Positions 1 to 8,782 of a stretch of 30,316 bases of DNA are shown one piece after another. The position numbers were made by a program, and so were the translations under genes. Source of the DNA: a virus; the IMG/VR virus record IMGVR_UViG_3300020183_000326, positions 1 through 30,316 of that record. One strand, 5' to 3'. Below the pieces are notes generated by a model. It saw only the letters and a list, made by a program, of their open reading frames with translations. It made no database searches and was not told where the DNA came from. Positions within the stretch are counted from its first letter, which is position 1. Each line of letters begins with the position of its first letter.

Positions 1-210
1 ATACGGAACCTCCGGTAGAGGCGACAGAGGCTCGAGGCCGTCAATGTCGCGTTTGTTATGCGTTCACCACTTTAGGGCAAGAAAGTCATGTCATGTTGGG
101 CAACACACGAAATGACATTGTGAGCAGGAGTGTTACAGACCCTATTCGCTAACACTACGGGTTACTGGCGTTCCGCTTGGCACTACCCGCACCCAATGAG
201 TCTTGCCTCA
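1..210. other. Left-edge stretch without a gene
   Basis: No frame on either strand carries a convincing gene here. On the minus strand short starts hit stops within a few codons. A 7-bp inverted repeat (ATGTCAT at 88-94 and ATGACAT at 112-118) encloses a smaller GTTG/CAAC hairpin at 95-104. A GGAGG Shine-Dalgarno-like sequence on the minus strand lies at 9-13, six bases before an AT at positions 2-1, so the next leftward gene may begin right at the window edge. That last point depends on the base just outside the window. Confidence 0.45.
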
Positions 211-212
211 TT
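195..212 (-). terminator. Weak hairpin at end of leftward run
   Basis: AATGAG and CTCATT form a 6-bp stem with a 6-nt loop, overlapping the stop codon of the 46-aa gene at 211-351. It has no T-run and is AT-rich, so it is a weak terminator candidate at best. Its position at the end of a long co-directional run is the main reason to list it. Confidence 0.25.
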
Positions 213-351
213 ACCGGCTGTGCTTCGCCCTATCGGCTTCAGCCAATGCAATCGCCAACGCCTGCTTCGGACTCTTCACGACCGGCCCACCCTTACCAGA
301 ATGCAAGGTTCCCGACTTGTATTCGCGCATGACCTTACGAACCTTGTCCAT
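211..351 (-). CDS. Small basic phage protein, DUF6496-like (46 aa)
   Basis: The 46-aa product begins MDKVRKVMREYKSG and carries SGKGGPVVKSPKQALAIAL followed by a basic end. The pattern of a REYK-S-G-L segment, a glycine/lysine turn and a KQAxAIAL helix is what I know from small phage proteins annotated as DUF6496. Function in that family is unknown; the strongly basic composition suggests nucleic-acid binding, which is inference. The start codon overlaps the stop of the upstream 53-aa gene in a TGATG junction, which supports both the start and translational coupling. It is the last gene of the leftward run seen here. Confidence 0.75.
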   Translation of the reverse strand: MDKVRKVMREYKSGTLHSGKGGPVVKSPKQALAIALAEADRAKHSR

Positions 352-512
352 CATTTGCCTTTCAACTTTCGGGCGGCGGCAGCGTTGTCAACGAGGTTCG
401 GATACGGGCGACCGGCCTTCTGCGCCATGCTTTTGGCGAGTGCGATACCTTCGGCACCGAGTTTCGTCGACTTCTTGTTGGGGTTCTTCTGATCCCAGAA
501 TGCTTTCTTCAT
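351..512 (-). CDS. Small basic phage protein (53 aa)
   Basis: The 53-aa product starts MKKAFWDQKNPNKKSTKLG and has a KAGRPYPNLVDN segment, a motif I recognise from uncharacterised small proteins of environmental phages. It is rich in lysine and alanine and has no cysteines or membrane segment. The start overlaps the stop of the 111-aa gene in an ATGA junction, and its own stop overlaps the next start in TGATG, so it sits in the middle of a coupled trio of basic proteins. Role unknown; DNA binding or virion packaging is a guess from charge and context. Confidence 0.72.
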   Translation of the reverse strand: MKKAFWDQKNPNKKSTKLGAEGIALAKSMAQKAGRPYPNLVDNAAAARKLKGK

Positions 513-844
513 TTCTTGTCCTTGTCTGCTTTGGCTCGGGCGTACTGCTCGAGAAGACGTTTGCCCATAGAGCGGGCCTGCTCAGGGGACGATGCGCCCC
601 ACGCTTTGAGGGCGAGAGCTTTGCGGGTCGGGCGACCCTTCTCATCTCTCATGGGTCCGGGCGAGGCACCCATGCGGGACAGGAACGAGCCTTTGCGACG
701 CATCTGCTCGGGTGTCGACGGACGACCTTTCACAGGGGCTTTCAGGGTGCCACCAGTCTGCGCCTTGTACGACGCTCGACCTTTGGCGTTCAGCCCTCCT
801 GAAGGGTTCTGCCCTTCTTTGCGTTGCCAAGCCGGGGTAGCCAT
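509..844 (-). CDS. Basic phage protein with NPSGGLNAKGR motif (111 aa)
   Basis: The protein is very basic and dominated by Lys, Arg, Gly and Ala. Residues about 13-72 contain NPSGGLNAKGRASYK, a TGGTLKAPV segment, MRRKGSFLSRMG and KGRPTRKALALKAWGA. This module is familiar from short proteins in cyanophage and other environmental phage genomes, possibly the group annotated DUF6321 (label from memory, uncertain). No enzymatic motif is visible. It starts one base after the stop of the 89-aa gene and ends in an ATGA overlap with the 53-aa gene. Its length and charge suit a DNA- or RNA-binding role, but that is inferred only. Confidence 0.75.
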   Translation of the reverse strand: MATPAWQRKEGQNPSGGLNAKGRASYKAQTGGTLKAPVKGRPSTPEQMRRKGSFLSRMGASPGPMRDEKGRPTRKALALKAWGASSPEQARSMGKRLLEQYARAKADKDKK

Positions 845-845
845 G

Positions 846-1115
846 TCAGCTCATCGGGGGCATCGGTGCGCCACCCTGCATAGGTGCGCTCATCGGACCG
901 GCCATTCGTGCGCCCATCATCGGCTGTCGGGCGGCGAGACGGGCAGGCATGATCTGACCTGCGCCAGTCAGCATTTCTTCGGTCACCATGCCGGTGCCAC
1001 CGCACAGCGGACACGGGTACTGCATAGCCTCTTGGGCCACGCCTTCCCGCCCACCGCCCCCGCCAGCCATACCGGCTGCCAGACTGCCGAGCGCGTTACT
1101 GTACATTGGGTTCAT
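846..1115 (-). CDS. Small Gly/Met-rich protein with a CPLCGGTG motif (89 aa)
   Basis: Unrecognised 89-aa protein. The N-terminal third is Gly/Ala-rich, followed by YPCPLCGGTGMV, a single CxxC-GGTG knuckle of the kind found in DnaJ-type zinc domains, and a low-complexity Met/Pro/Ala/Gly tail. With only two cysteines, zinc binding would need a dimer or partner. The ATG at 1115 is preceded by AAGGAG six bases upstream, which fixes the start, and it overlaps the end of the RusA-like gene by 20 bases. The Met/Pro-rich tail resembles low-complexity tails of virion-associated proteins; function unknown. Confidence 0.7.
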   Translation of the reverse strand: MNPMYSNALGSLAAGMAGGGGGREGVAQEAMQYPCPLCGGTGMVTEEMLTGAGQIMPARLAARQPMMGARMAGPMSAPMQGGAPMPPMS

Positions 1116-1482
1116 CGTCTGCTCCTTGTACGACGAGCCGTAATCCGTCTACGCCGTCTATGACCGGTGCGTAGAAGTCTATCCGAACGAGGATGTCAGG
1201 GGTGTCGTCTTCGATGATGCCAGCATCTACCAGCCCGTCAATCCCGGCTTTGGCCGCCGGGAAACAGGCGGCGACATCTTGCGGGGAGCGACCGTTCTTG
1301 TGCAAAGGGTAGACGGAGACGTGTAACCGCCGGTGGGTAGGAACTCCGGCTTCGGTGGCGCACCGGCAGAACTGTTCACGCCACCATTTGGTGTCGGACG
1401 CCCGTTGGCCCCAACTGTTCGTTTTCCGCTCTTGGTTCAGGGTGGTGGGACGTTTGCCGACAACTTCCAAAGCCCAGATCAT
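1096..1482 (-). CDS. RusA-like fold protein, possibly nuclease (128 aa)
   Basis: Residues 53-100 read as the core of the RusA Holliday-junction resolvase family: a beta strand (LHVSVYPL), then D69, an AAKAGIDGLVDAG helix and the EDD acidic turn at 91-93. In authentic RusA the first segment is DxDN; here the second acidic position is an alanine (DVAAC), so one catalytic residue appears to be missing and activity is doubtful. Family members normally cut branched DNA, useful before packaging. The start forms an ATGA overlap with the end of the 1857-aa gene. Phage proteins with this DVAAC-PAAKAxIDGLVDAG-DD pattern recur, so the change may be characteristic of a subfamily rather than decay. Confidence 0.65.
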   Translation of the reverse strand: MIWALEVVGKRPTTLNQERKTNSWGQRASDTKWWREQFCRCATEAGVPTHRRLHVSVYPLHKNGRSPQDVAACFPAAKAGIDGLVDAGIIEDDTPDILVRIDFYAPVIDGVDGLRLVVQGADDEPNVQ

Positions 1483-4400
1483 TGTCCAATCCTAGACAGA
1501 ACCCGTTCCCGTTCCCGTCTTTGTCGCGCCTGAATGTCTTTGATGGATTGCAGTAACGCCTGCTGTTCGGCGACATCCTGTTCGATCATCGGTCTGGGGA
1601 TTCCAAACGTGCCGAGGAGCGCACCGGCAAGTTGGGCAGGGCGAGAAAGACGTTGGACGGCGTACCGGCCTTCGGTTCGTGCAGACCCTTGAGGGAACCG
1701 TTGGACGTTACCGAGGGCGATGTCCGTGCCAGGGAACCGTTCGCCGGTCGGACCGTAAGCAGGCAGGTTGCGGAAAGGGCCACCCATCGTGGTGAGTCCG
1801 AGGTAGCCAAGCTCGCCCAGCAGATCGCCGAACCCTCTGTCGGTGGACACGTTGCCGGTTAGCAGACTTCCTTGCCCCTCGAGATAACTGGGACGCTGGA
1901 TGTTGCCTCCCAGAATATCTAGTTGGTTTCCACCCGCATAGTAAGAAATGGCTGACGCGGCGCGAACTGGTGCTGTAATTGTCGGCGAAATGTTCTGGAA
2001 CTGTTCCATCAACGCTTTGACCGGGTTCGGTTGCACGATAATGGCATCCTGATACGGATTCAGGAACGACAGATCAAAGTAGTAGCCGAGCATCGGAACT
2101 TTTCCTTGCAGGAACGGAAACATCCCTTCTTGTTCAGGTAACGAGGCGATAGAGCCGACAGCAGCGGTGAACAGCACTCGGTCTGGATGGTCGATCGCCA
2201 TCTTGACCGCAGCCTTGTTGATGTAGCGAATCCACGACCAGAACGGGTAGATGTTGCGCACCACGTTCTTCTCGAACGGGTTGAGTTCGCTGAACGCCCC
2301 TAGCGCATCGTTGGTTTCGCGTACCGCCTGGTTGACGGCATCACGAATGTTCGGGTCATCCACATAGTTGAGCGGGGTGACGCTGTCAATCGTCAGGCCA
2401 CGCTGCTGGAGGATGCGTTCCAGTTTGATGGACGCTGTCGCAGCGCGGGCAACCGTGTTCTGGTATTCGTTGAACCGATACGACTTTTCACGGAAACCGG
2501 GGAACATTCGGAATCCGGGGGTGTCACGCAGGAACGGTATCGGCCCTCGTATCTGGTAGTCGGCGATCGCTGCTCGCGGGTTCAGACCGCGCATCTGCTG
2601 CAAGTCAAAGTCTCGAAGTCCGCGCGCCTGTAGTCCCGCACCGATCAGCACGCTAATCAGGTCGTTCTCAATGGTGCCGGTCAGCGATTGCAACCGTTTG
2701 CTACTGGATGTGAGCAGACTGTCAATCTCGATCATGCGTCGGAATATTTCGCTCGGTGCCACATCGGCTAACGCCCAGGCGTTGATGACGTTGGTGACAA
2801 AGTCGCCGATTTGCCAGCGCAACGAGAACGGAAGGACAGTCGACTTCCATTCGGAAGTAAACTTGCCGAGCGTGTTACCGACCGTTTGAACCGCGTCAGG
2901 CATATTGCCGGAGCCTCGCGGCTCGAACTGTTGGGTTAGTTTCTCTCGCATCCCGATACGCATCAGGATCGTGTTTGGGTCAATCTTTTCGGCGGGGACG
3001 GTGCGCAGAAGGTCACCTAACGCTTCGTGCGCCCCTGTTGTCGGGTCTACTTTCACCGGGCTGATCGCCTCGTATCCGTTGCGTTGAGCGATCTCATACA
3101 GGCGCAAACCGACCTGGGCTTGCACCGCAGACTCCACTTCGAATGGTGTGCGAACAAGGTTTTGGGCGGCGACTTGCCTTTGCGCGTTCTCGACGATCTG
3201 CTTCAACTGTTCGGGGGTGACAAGACTGCCCATGCGCACCGAGAAACGAGGGTTCATCACAACGTCTTCGAGAACTCGGTTGCGTCCCACCACGTTGAAG
3301 ATTTCGTCGAATCGTTTCACCATGTCATCCAAACGCAACGGCATGATGTCGGACGTTCTGAGCATCGAGGTCGGGGCTTTGACCTGCGGCGCAGCACCTT
3401 CCGTCCGCAGTTCGGTCATCACACGCGACGCATCACGGGCTGTAGTCGGCAAACCGCCAGGGAGGTATCCGAGTTGACTGTCCGTACCCAACAGTTGCGG
3501 GCCGAACGGTTGTGCCATCTGGGTGCTGACAGCGGTAGCAGACTGGCGTACACCACCAACATCGGTGACCATCCTTGATTGGACGGCGAATTGTTGACGT
3601 AACTCGTCGAGTTTTTTCTGCTTGTTCACATCCTTGTTGCGCAACTGTTCGATCTCGGCTTCCGCTCTTGTTTGCGGGCCTTTCAACATCTGCCCTTCGA
3701 CAGTCCCGTCGGGCCGCTCGATGATCTTGCCGACACCTTTCAGTTGCCCTTGGACAATGCGACGCTGTTCTGCGGTGCCTTCGGTGCGAAGCCGTCGCAC
3801 GTTGCGTTCCTGTTTGGTGACATCCCGGTCGGCTCGACGCAGGTTCTCGAGCAGTTCTTTCGGGATGGGAATCAGTCGGGGTGGTGCGCCTTCGTACGGC
3901 ACACCAGCTTCCATTTCGGTGGCGTACCGGTCACGCAACCGCAGGTCGGCGGCCAGCAGGTTCGGGTTGGTGGCGTAGGCGATTGCTCGCGCCAATACCG
4001 GGAGGCTGAAGCCAGAGGTTCGGAAGTCTAATGCTTCACGGTTCCGGTTCATCTCGTCGGCTATCTCATACAAACGTAATTTCTTGATGCGCTTGACTTC
4101 TTGGTCTGCTTTGTACAGGTCAGCCATCGCGCGGATGTAAACGGACCATTCGTCCGGTCGTTCTGTTGAGCCGTCAGCAGAGGTACTACGCTGTCGTCCT
4201 ATGTCTGGTTGAGCGTCGTCAAAATTGGTTGCCTTGAGTTGCACCCAGTCGTCTAACCCCTTTGGACCGACACCACGATCATTAGTGATACCAAACGGGT
4301 CGTACGAATAAACATTTCCTTCGTTGTCGAACTGACCACCAGCCCAACCGTCAGCGAGTTTTATGGCATCGTCTAGTGGAAGGTAGCGAGAGAGTTGGTT

Positions 4401-7052
4401 TATCATCTCCTCGCGCAACGGCACACCGAAAATGTTGTTGGAGTCAACCGCCCACGCATTCCAACTGATAGTCCCGTTGGTCTCAAATTGTTCCACTCGG
4501 CTAAACTCTGCCATTGCTGCGTCCTCTGCGACACGCAACATTTCGTCACGAAACGCCTTGACATCTTTGCTCCGGTTTGTGTACGGCTTCGGAACAACCT
4601 CTACCGGGTCAACTCCCCCTGCCTCAACGGCGCGTTGCCGAAACTCAAACTCGTCAATGTAGGCAGACAGGTACAGGTCCAGTTCGATTTCGGCAAGTCG
4701 GACAGCCTTGTCGATGTCGTCAATGATCGTTTGACGTTCGTCGGGGGTCAACGCCAGTTCGGCTTGGCGGGCGGTGCGCTCATACTCGGCGATCGCATTT
4801 TCGACGACACGTTTTTGTTCAACAGACAATTCCAGCTGCTCCAACGCGGCCCCCACACCGGGCAAATCCTCGTCACGAACCTGGTTCAGGTTGTCGACCA
4901 ACGCGCGGACGGTGGCTTGTACCGCACCCAACCGGGCTTCAGCCTCGATCAGGTCGTTGATCGTCTTCGCTTTCTCGGCGGTCACCGTTTCTTGCGTCTT
5001 CTCAATTTCGGCGATGCGTTCACGAATGCGCGACATCAGGTTGTCAATCTTTGCGACAATCCGATTGTATGAACCAGGCAAATAGGCTTCTGGTTTGTCG
5101 ACGAGCGTTTTCATGTCGTTGACAATGGATTCAACGAGTTTCTTGCCGAGCAGATCACCGTAAACGTCCGCAAGGTCTTGCAACCCTTGGACGATAGTGG
5201 TGATGTCTGCGCTGCGAGCCTGCCTCAGCAGACGTGCCTCAGCAAAAATGTTCGGCCTCATGTTCGCCGGGTAGATCATCGGGTCACGCATGATCGTCGG
5301 GAACAGTTGCAGGAACTGGTCGTACATCAGCTCAAAGATTCGTTGGGCGACACCGGCGAGCGGATGGTCGGGTGGGAGGTCGACCAGCGCACCGAACGCG
5401 CCTTGCGGGTCTTGTGCGGTTTGCTTGAACTGTTTGCGTTGTTCGGGTGGGAGGGTGTCCATGTATTGAACGGCGATGGCGTCGAGCGCGTTGATAATGC
5501 GCACCCGTTCGCTGCGCGGGAATCGTCCTTTGCCTAGTTCGGCGTACAGGAACTCGGCGAGCGGGAATGTACCTAAATAGGTTTCAGGCATCGGACCTTC
5601 CAACCGGTATCTGCCCGACAACTGTCCTCGAGTGAACTCGTCGCCGACCCGTCTGAGGAACTCCAACGCTGCGTCAATAGACCGGGTGGCGAACAGGTCT
5701 AGCTTGCCTTGCCGATAGTCAAGGGCTGCTTGGATGTCGGCGGGTGTGAACCGGTACCCAATGCGTTCAAGGTCGGGACCAACCTGTGTGGGTGTCATGC
5801 TGGTGGCAATCTGGTCAACAGGTTTGCCTTGAGCCGCTTCACGCAACACGATCTCAATGCGTCCAGTAAGGATCAGGTTGGCAACAGGGGCAGCGAACTC
5901 GGGCATCGGGCCTTCGGGTGCGTCAGGGTAGTACAGCGACGGGCCTCGCTGCTGGAGGCGTGATCCTTCGGTCTGAATGTTTGTGCGGACTGCCTCCTCA
6001 TAAAGCTGATCGGCGACAATCTGCGCACGGGCATCCGACACTCGACCAGATTGGCGCAACGCTTTCGCCAGCAGCGTCTTCTGATTGTTGATTTCGGCTT
6101 TGATGCGTCCCAAGTCAGCGTTCGGTACGAACAATTCTCTGTCCAACGCCTCAAGACGTTCTACGATTTTGATGACGTTGGCGTCGCCTCGAGCGCGACG
6201 AATGTCTTTTGCTTCGACAACGGTTTGGCGCAACGGACCGGGGGTGTCAACCAAACCTGCTTGAGAGATACGTCCTAGCCGGGAACTGAGGGTGGTCGCT
6301 CCTCGGGCTGCAGCACCGGCCTGTCCGACGCGCGCCGCCCCACGAACCGTTGTTCCGATTGGCTCCTCGATGAAGCGTCCTGTGGTGGAGATAACACGTC
6401 CGAGTCGGGGCGCACCGGCAGCAGCAACGCCCGTTCCTGCTTTAGACACGACGTTGCCTGCACCAGCACCACGCCCAAGCAGAATTACGTTTGCTAAATC
6501 TTCAACGAGGACCGCACCTAGTTGGTTTCTGTCGTAGGCATTTTTGTAATCGAACCCTGGTTCGCCAATGTCATAGAAACCATAAGTAACTGTTTCAGCC
6601 ACTCGAGGAATTGTTCTGGAATATGACGAAACAATGTCGGATGCCAACGGGTACTGGCGGTGACCAGCGTAAGCGTAAAGTTCTGCCCCGGTCAGTCCTT
6701 GCGCACGACCTCGAGCCAAGTCTGTTTCCAAGCGGGACGTGTACGGGTCTGTGCCGGTGATTGCTTCAACGCCTTCCGAGGCGAGATCGTACACGCCTTC
6801 CAGCACACCGCCACCGGTTTGGATTGCTTTGCCAGCGATAGTCGGCAGTTGTGCGACACCTGATATAACCGCCTTAGGCCCAGAAAGAAGGTTTGCGAGA
6901 AGACTACTGTCGCCGTCAGCACCCTTGTTCTTTTTACCTTCAGCAAGAATCGGCTTGGCAGGCGGGAGCAGTCGAGGGCCGGTGGTTCCCCCTGCGGACT
7001 CACGTCGGCGACGTTGCCTTTCGGCAATCAGTTCTTCTACGGTCATGCTCAT
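1479..7052 (-). CDS. Giant internal virion / DNA-ejection-type protein (1857 aa)
   Basis: The largest gene of the window. The N-terminal 230 residues hold several hydrophobic Gly/Ala-rich segments (about 50-100 and 178-220). A long charged coiled coil spans about 660-800, a second about 1065-1155. The C-terminal third contains amphipathic helices and the segment LNPFEKNVVRNIYPFWSWI starting near residue 1590, which I associate with very large internal virion proteins of podoviruses. No lytic transglycosylase, polymerase or MuF motif was recognised. Being last of three co-directional proteins after the lysis cassette, in a phage with no tape measure, it most likely enters the cell with the DNA and helps form the trans-envelope channel. 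Start: ATG at 7052, with a second in-frame ATG two codons later. Confidence 0.7.
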   Translation of the reverse strand: MSMTVEELIAERQRRRRESAGGTTGPRLLPPAKPILAEGKKNKGADGDSSLLANLLSGPKAVISGVAQLPTIAGKAIQTGGGVLEGVYDLASEGVEAITGTDPYTSRLETDLARGRAQGLTGAELYAYAGHRQYPLASDIVSSYSRTIPRVAETVTYGFYDIGEPGFDYKNAYDRNQLGAVLVEDLANVILLGRGAGAGNVVSKAGTGVAAAGAPRLGRVISTTGRFIEEPIGTTVRGAARVGQAGAAARGATTLSSRLGRISQAGLVDTPGPLRQTVVEAKDIRRARGDANVIKIVERLEALDRELFVPNADLGRIKAEINNQKTLLAKALRQSGRVSDARAQIVADQLYEEAVRTNIQTEGSRLQQRGPSLYYPDAPEGPMPEFAAPVANLILTGRIEIVLREAAQGKPVDQIATSMTPTQVGPDLERIGYRFTPADIQAALDYRQGKLDLFATRSIDAALEFLRRVGDEFTRGQLSGRYRLEGPMPETYLGTFPLAEFLYAELGKGRFPRSERVRIINALDAIAVQYMDTLPPEQRKQFKQTAQDPQGAFGALVDLPPDHPLAGVAQRIFELMYDQFLQLFPTIMRDPMIYPANMRPNIFAEARLLRQARSADITTIVQGLQDLADVYGDLLGKKLVESIVNDMKTLVDKPEAYLPGSYNRIVAKIDNLMSRIRERIAEIEKTQETVTAEKAKTINDLIEAEARLGAVQATVRALVDNLNQVRDEDLPGVGAALEQLELSVEQKRVVENAIAEYERTARQAELALTPDERQTIIDDIDKAVRLAEIELDLYLSAYIDEFEFRQRAVEAGGVDPVEVVPKPYTNRSKDVKAFRDEMLRVAEDAAMAEFSRVEQFETNGTISWNAWAVDSNNIFGVPLREEMINQLSRYLPLDDAIKLADGWAGGQFDNEGNVYSYDPFGITNDRGVGPKGLDDWVQLKATNFDDAQPDIGRQRSTSADGSTERPDEWSVYIRAMADLYKADQEVKRIKKLRLYEIADEMNRNREALDFRTSGFSLPVLARAIAYATNPNLLAADLRLRDRYATEMEAGVPYEGAPPRLIPIPKELLENLRRADRDVTKQERNVRRLRTEGTAEQRRIVQGQLKGVGKIIERPDGTVEGQMLKGPQTRAEAEIEQLRNKDVNKQKKLDELRQQFAVQSRMVTDVGGVRQSATAVSTQMAQPFGPQLLGTDSQLGYLPGGLPTTARDASRVMTELRTEGAAPQVKAPTSMLRTSDIMPLRLDDMVKRFDEIFNVVGRNRVLEDVVMNPRFSVRMGSLVTPEQLKQIVENAQRQVAAQNLVRTPFEVESAVQAQVGLRLYEIAQRNGYEAISPVKVDPTTGAHEALGDLLRTVPAEKIDPNTILMRIGMREKLTQQFEPRGSGNMPDAVQTVGNTLGKFTSEWKSTVLPFSLRWQIGDFVTNVINAWALADVAPSEIFRRMIEIDSLLTSSSKRLQSLTGTIENDLISVLIGAGLQARGLRDFDLQQMRGLNPRAAIADYQIRGPIPFLRDTPGFRMFPGFREKSYRFNEYQNTVARAATASIKLERILQQRGLTIDSVTPLNYVDDPNIRDAVNQAVRETNDALGAFSELNPFEKNVVRNIYPFWSWIRYINKAAVKMAIDHPDRVLFTAAVGSIASLPEQEGMFPFLQGKVPMLGYYFDLSFLNPYQDAIIVQPNPVKALMEQFQNISPTITAPVRAASAISYYAGGNQLDILGGNIQRPSYLEGQGSLLTGNVSTDRGFGDLLGELGYLGLTTMGGPFRNLPAYGPTGERFPGTDIALGNVQRFPQGSARTEGRYAVQRLSRPAQLAGALLGTFGIPRPMIEQDVAEQQALLQSIKDIQARQRRERERVLSRIGQ

Positions 7053-7058
7053 AAAGGT

Positions 7059-8180
7059 TTATGGCCCAATGAGGAATGAGTATTGGCGCAAAATGTCCAA
7101 CAAGATTTGCGCACGAACTGGGTCAGCAGACCTCTCCAAATATTCTTTGGCGTAAGCGTTGGCTGCTGCTTCGCCACTCACATATCTGTCTTCGTTCGTC
7201 GCCATCAAATCACGATACGAGTTGACACTCGCAAGGAACGTGTCGTCGCTCATGGCTTCTCGAGCAACGTCGGTATCTACGTTGACAATGGACGCTGGGT
7301 CAACGCCATAGCTCTGTTGTATGTTGCGGTCAATCTCGGTGTAGTCCGGCTCAAACACGTTTTGGTAGGCAGCATCAGCCTTAGCAAGTTGGTAATTAGC
7401 GAACTCTTCTGGCGTCATCCGTTGAGCGAGGATTTCGTCATTGGAAAGCGACGTGTCATAACCCATCGCTCGACGTTGTGCTTCCTCAAGGCTACGAACC
7501 TGCGTGTCATACTTCAAGTCGGTCGCCCCACCGAACAGGCCGGAGGCGAGCATCGGGTCGTACCCGTAGCGTGACACGGCAATCTGCTGTGCCAACTGGC
7601 TGGGTGAATAAGCCAACGATTCGAACACCTGCTGGTAGGGGGTCACCTGACTGGCAATATCTGCGTCAAGTTGGCGACTGAGAGTTGTTTGCAAATTGTC
7701 AAGTTGGGCTTTGCGACTTGCACTCTCACGGCCTATGGTTGCTTGCAATTTTGCGCGCGCTAACATTTTTTGCGCCGGATCGTCTGCTTCACCGACCGCC
7801 GCCGCAGCTTGCGACACTTGCTGTGAAGGTTGGGCGTAACGATATTTAGATGCGATGGCCCGCTGGTTATTTCTGTAATCTTGTTCAGCGGCGTTTTCTA
7901 GTTCTTGTTTGTTGATCGCAGCCTGTTGAAAGGCTTGCCGTGCGAGATCAGCGATAGCGAACGCTTGCCCCTCGACAGCAGCCTGACCGTATGTGGCAGT
8001 AGGAAACCCACCGTATTTTTGGCCGTAGCCAGGAGCTTGTGGGCCGAGCAGATATGACAGCAAAGCCGCTTGGTCGACAGGTGTTTGCGTTGACGGGCGT
8101 GACGCATCGAGAAAGGTGACGCCTGCACGGTTAGCAACATCCTGGTTGGTCACGCCTTGAGGGCCGGTACGCGGTGCCAT
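7059..8180 (-). CDS. Probable internal virion protein (373 aa)
   Basis: Alanine- and glutamine-rich, mostly helical protein without cysteines or membrane spans. It contains long Ala/Gln helices (about 65-150) and repeated QxxxQ patterns, a composition shared with podovirus internal core or ejection proteins. No catalytic motif is visible. The ATG overlaps the stop of the 167-aa gene in a TGATG junction, and the 1857-aa protein follows after six bases, so three genes form one coupled block. Unlike its two upstream neighbours it lacks the GSADTxERR tail. Assignment is by composition and context. Confidence 0.6.
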   Translation of the reverse strand: MAPRTGPQGVTNQDVANRAGVTFLDASRPSTQTPVDQAALLSYLLGPQAPGYGQKYGGFPTATYGQAAVEGQAFAIADLARQAFQQAAINKQELENAAEQDYRNNQRAIASKYRYAQPSQQVSQAAAAVGEADDPAQKMLARAKLQATIGRESASRKAQLDNLQTTLSRQLDADIASQVTPYQQVFESLAYSPSQLAQQIAVSRYGYDPMLASGLFGGATDLKYDTQVRSLEEAQRRAMGYDTSLSNDEILAQRMTPEEFANYQLAKADAAYQNVFEPDYTEIDRNIQQSYGVDPASIVNVDTDVAREAMSDDTFLASVNSYRDLMATNEDRYVSGEAAANAYAKEYLERSADPVRAQILLDILRQYSFLIGP

Positions 8181-8683
8181 CAGCGACCGAGCCTGCGTTC
8201 AATAGTGTCAGCCGATCCGTATCCGTATTTGGGGGAACGGGGTTGGGTGCCGGGGCGGGTTGGCGGGTATGCCGTAGGCGGGACAGCTAACCGTGGTAGG
8301 GCATCGCGTGTCGGGGTGGCGGGCGTCTGCCCAAACGTCACCATAGCGATCAGGTCGGCGAGGGTGGGGATACGGAACGAGTCGTACGGATTGAAATACT
8401 TTGAGCCGCCGCCGCCGCTACGCGCTTCACGGGCTTTGCGCACCAAAATGTCGCCGAGGCCGGTTGCATACTCGCGCATCGCATTGGCTTGGCCGACCGC
8501 TCGAGCGTTCGCCGGGTTGTACACCTCGTTGAACCGATCCTCATACATGGCAAGAGTGTCGCCGGTCGGGGCGAGACGAGCTGTGGCGGCTTCACGGGCG
8601 CGTCGATCAAGGTCAGCCATCATGGCGGCGGCTTGTGCGCTTCGGTCGGCGATCTGCTGGGCGAGTTCCTGTGGGGTGGCCAT
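8180..8683 (-). CDS. Virion-associated protein with GSADTxERR tail (167 aa)
   Basis: The first 90 residues are helical and Ala/Arg/Gln-rich (MATPQELAQQIADRSAQ onward), followed by a Gly-rich hinge (GGGGSKYFN, about 90-97), a short hydrophobic stretch, a Pro-rich linker and a C-terminal KYGYGSADTIERRLGR (about 152-167). The terminal motif recurs in the next gene upstream. Starts in a TGATG overlap with that gene and ends in a TGATG overlap with the 373-aa gene. The layout of helix, proline linker and short terminal tag suggests a virion component held by its tag; function not established. Confidence 0.6.
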   Translation of the reverse strand: MATPQELAQQIADRSAQAAAMMADLDRRAREAATARLAPTGDTLAMYEDRFNEVYNPANARAVGQANAMREYATGLGDILVRKAREARSGGGGSKYFNPYDSFRIPTLADLIAMVTFGQTPATPTRDALPRLAVPPTAYPPTRPGTQPRSPKYGYGSADTIERRLGR

Positions 8684-8782
8684 CAGCGTCCTCGTCGCTC
8701 CCGAGTGTCAGCCGATCCGTATTTGAAGGTCGCGGGACTGGTGGAGCGCATGATGCGACGTTCGTTTGTGTCAGCCGATCCG
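8204..8782 (+). repeat. Three dispersed copies of a GSADT-coding repeat
   Basis: A 15-base core GTGTCAGCCGATCCG occurs at 8205-8219, 8705-8719 and 8768-8782; the first two copies are identical over 19 bases (8204-8222 and 8704-8722). Read on the minus strand each encodes the GSADT part of the tail motifs in the 167-aa and 184-aa proteins. Strong DNA identity implies recent duplication or selection at the DNA level as well. Confidence 0.75.

Noticed and set aside
16-44. Minus-strand TTGACG as a promoter at the left edge
   Set aside because: No acceptable -10 hexamer lies 16-19 bases downstream.
1-210. tRNA gene at the left edge
   Set aside because: No T-arm consensus or cloverleaf could be drawn on either strand.
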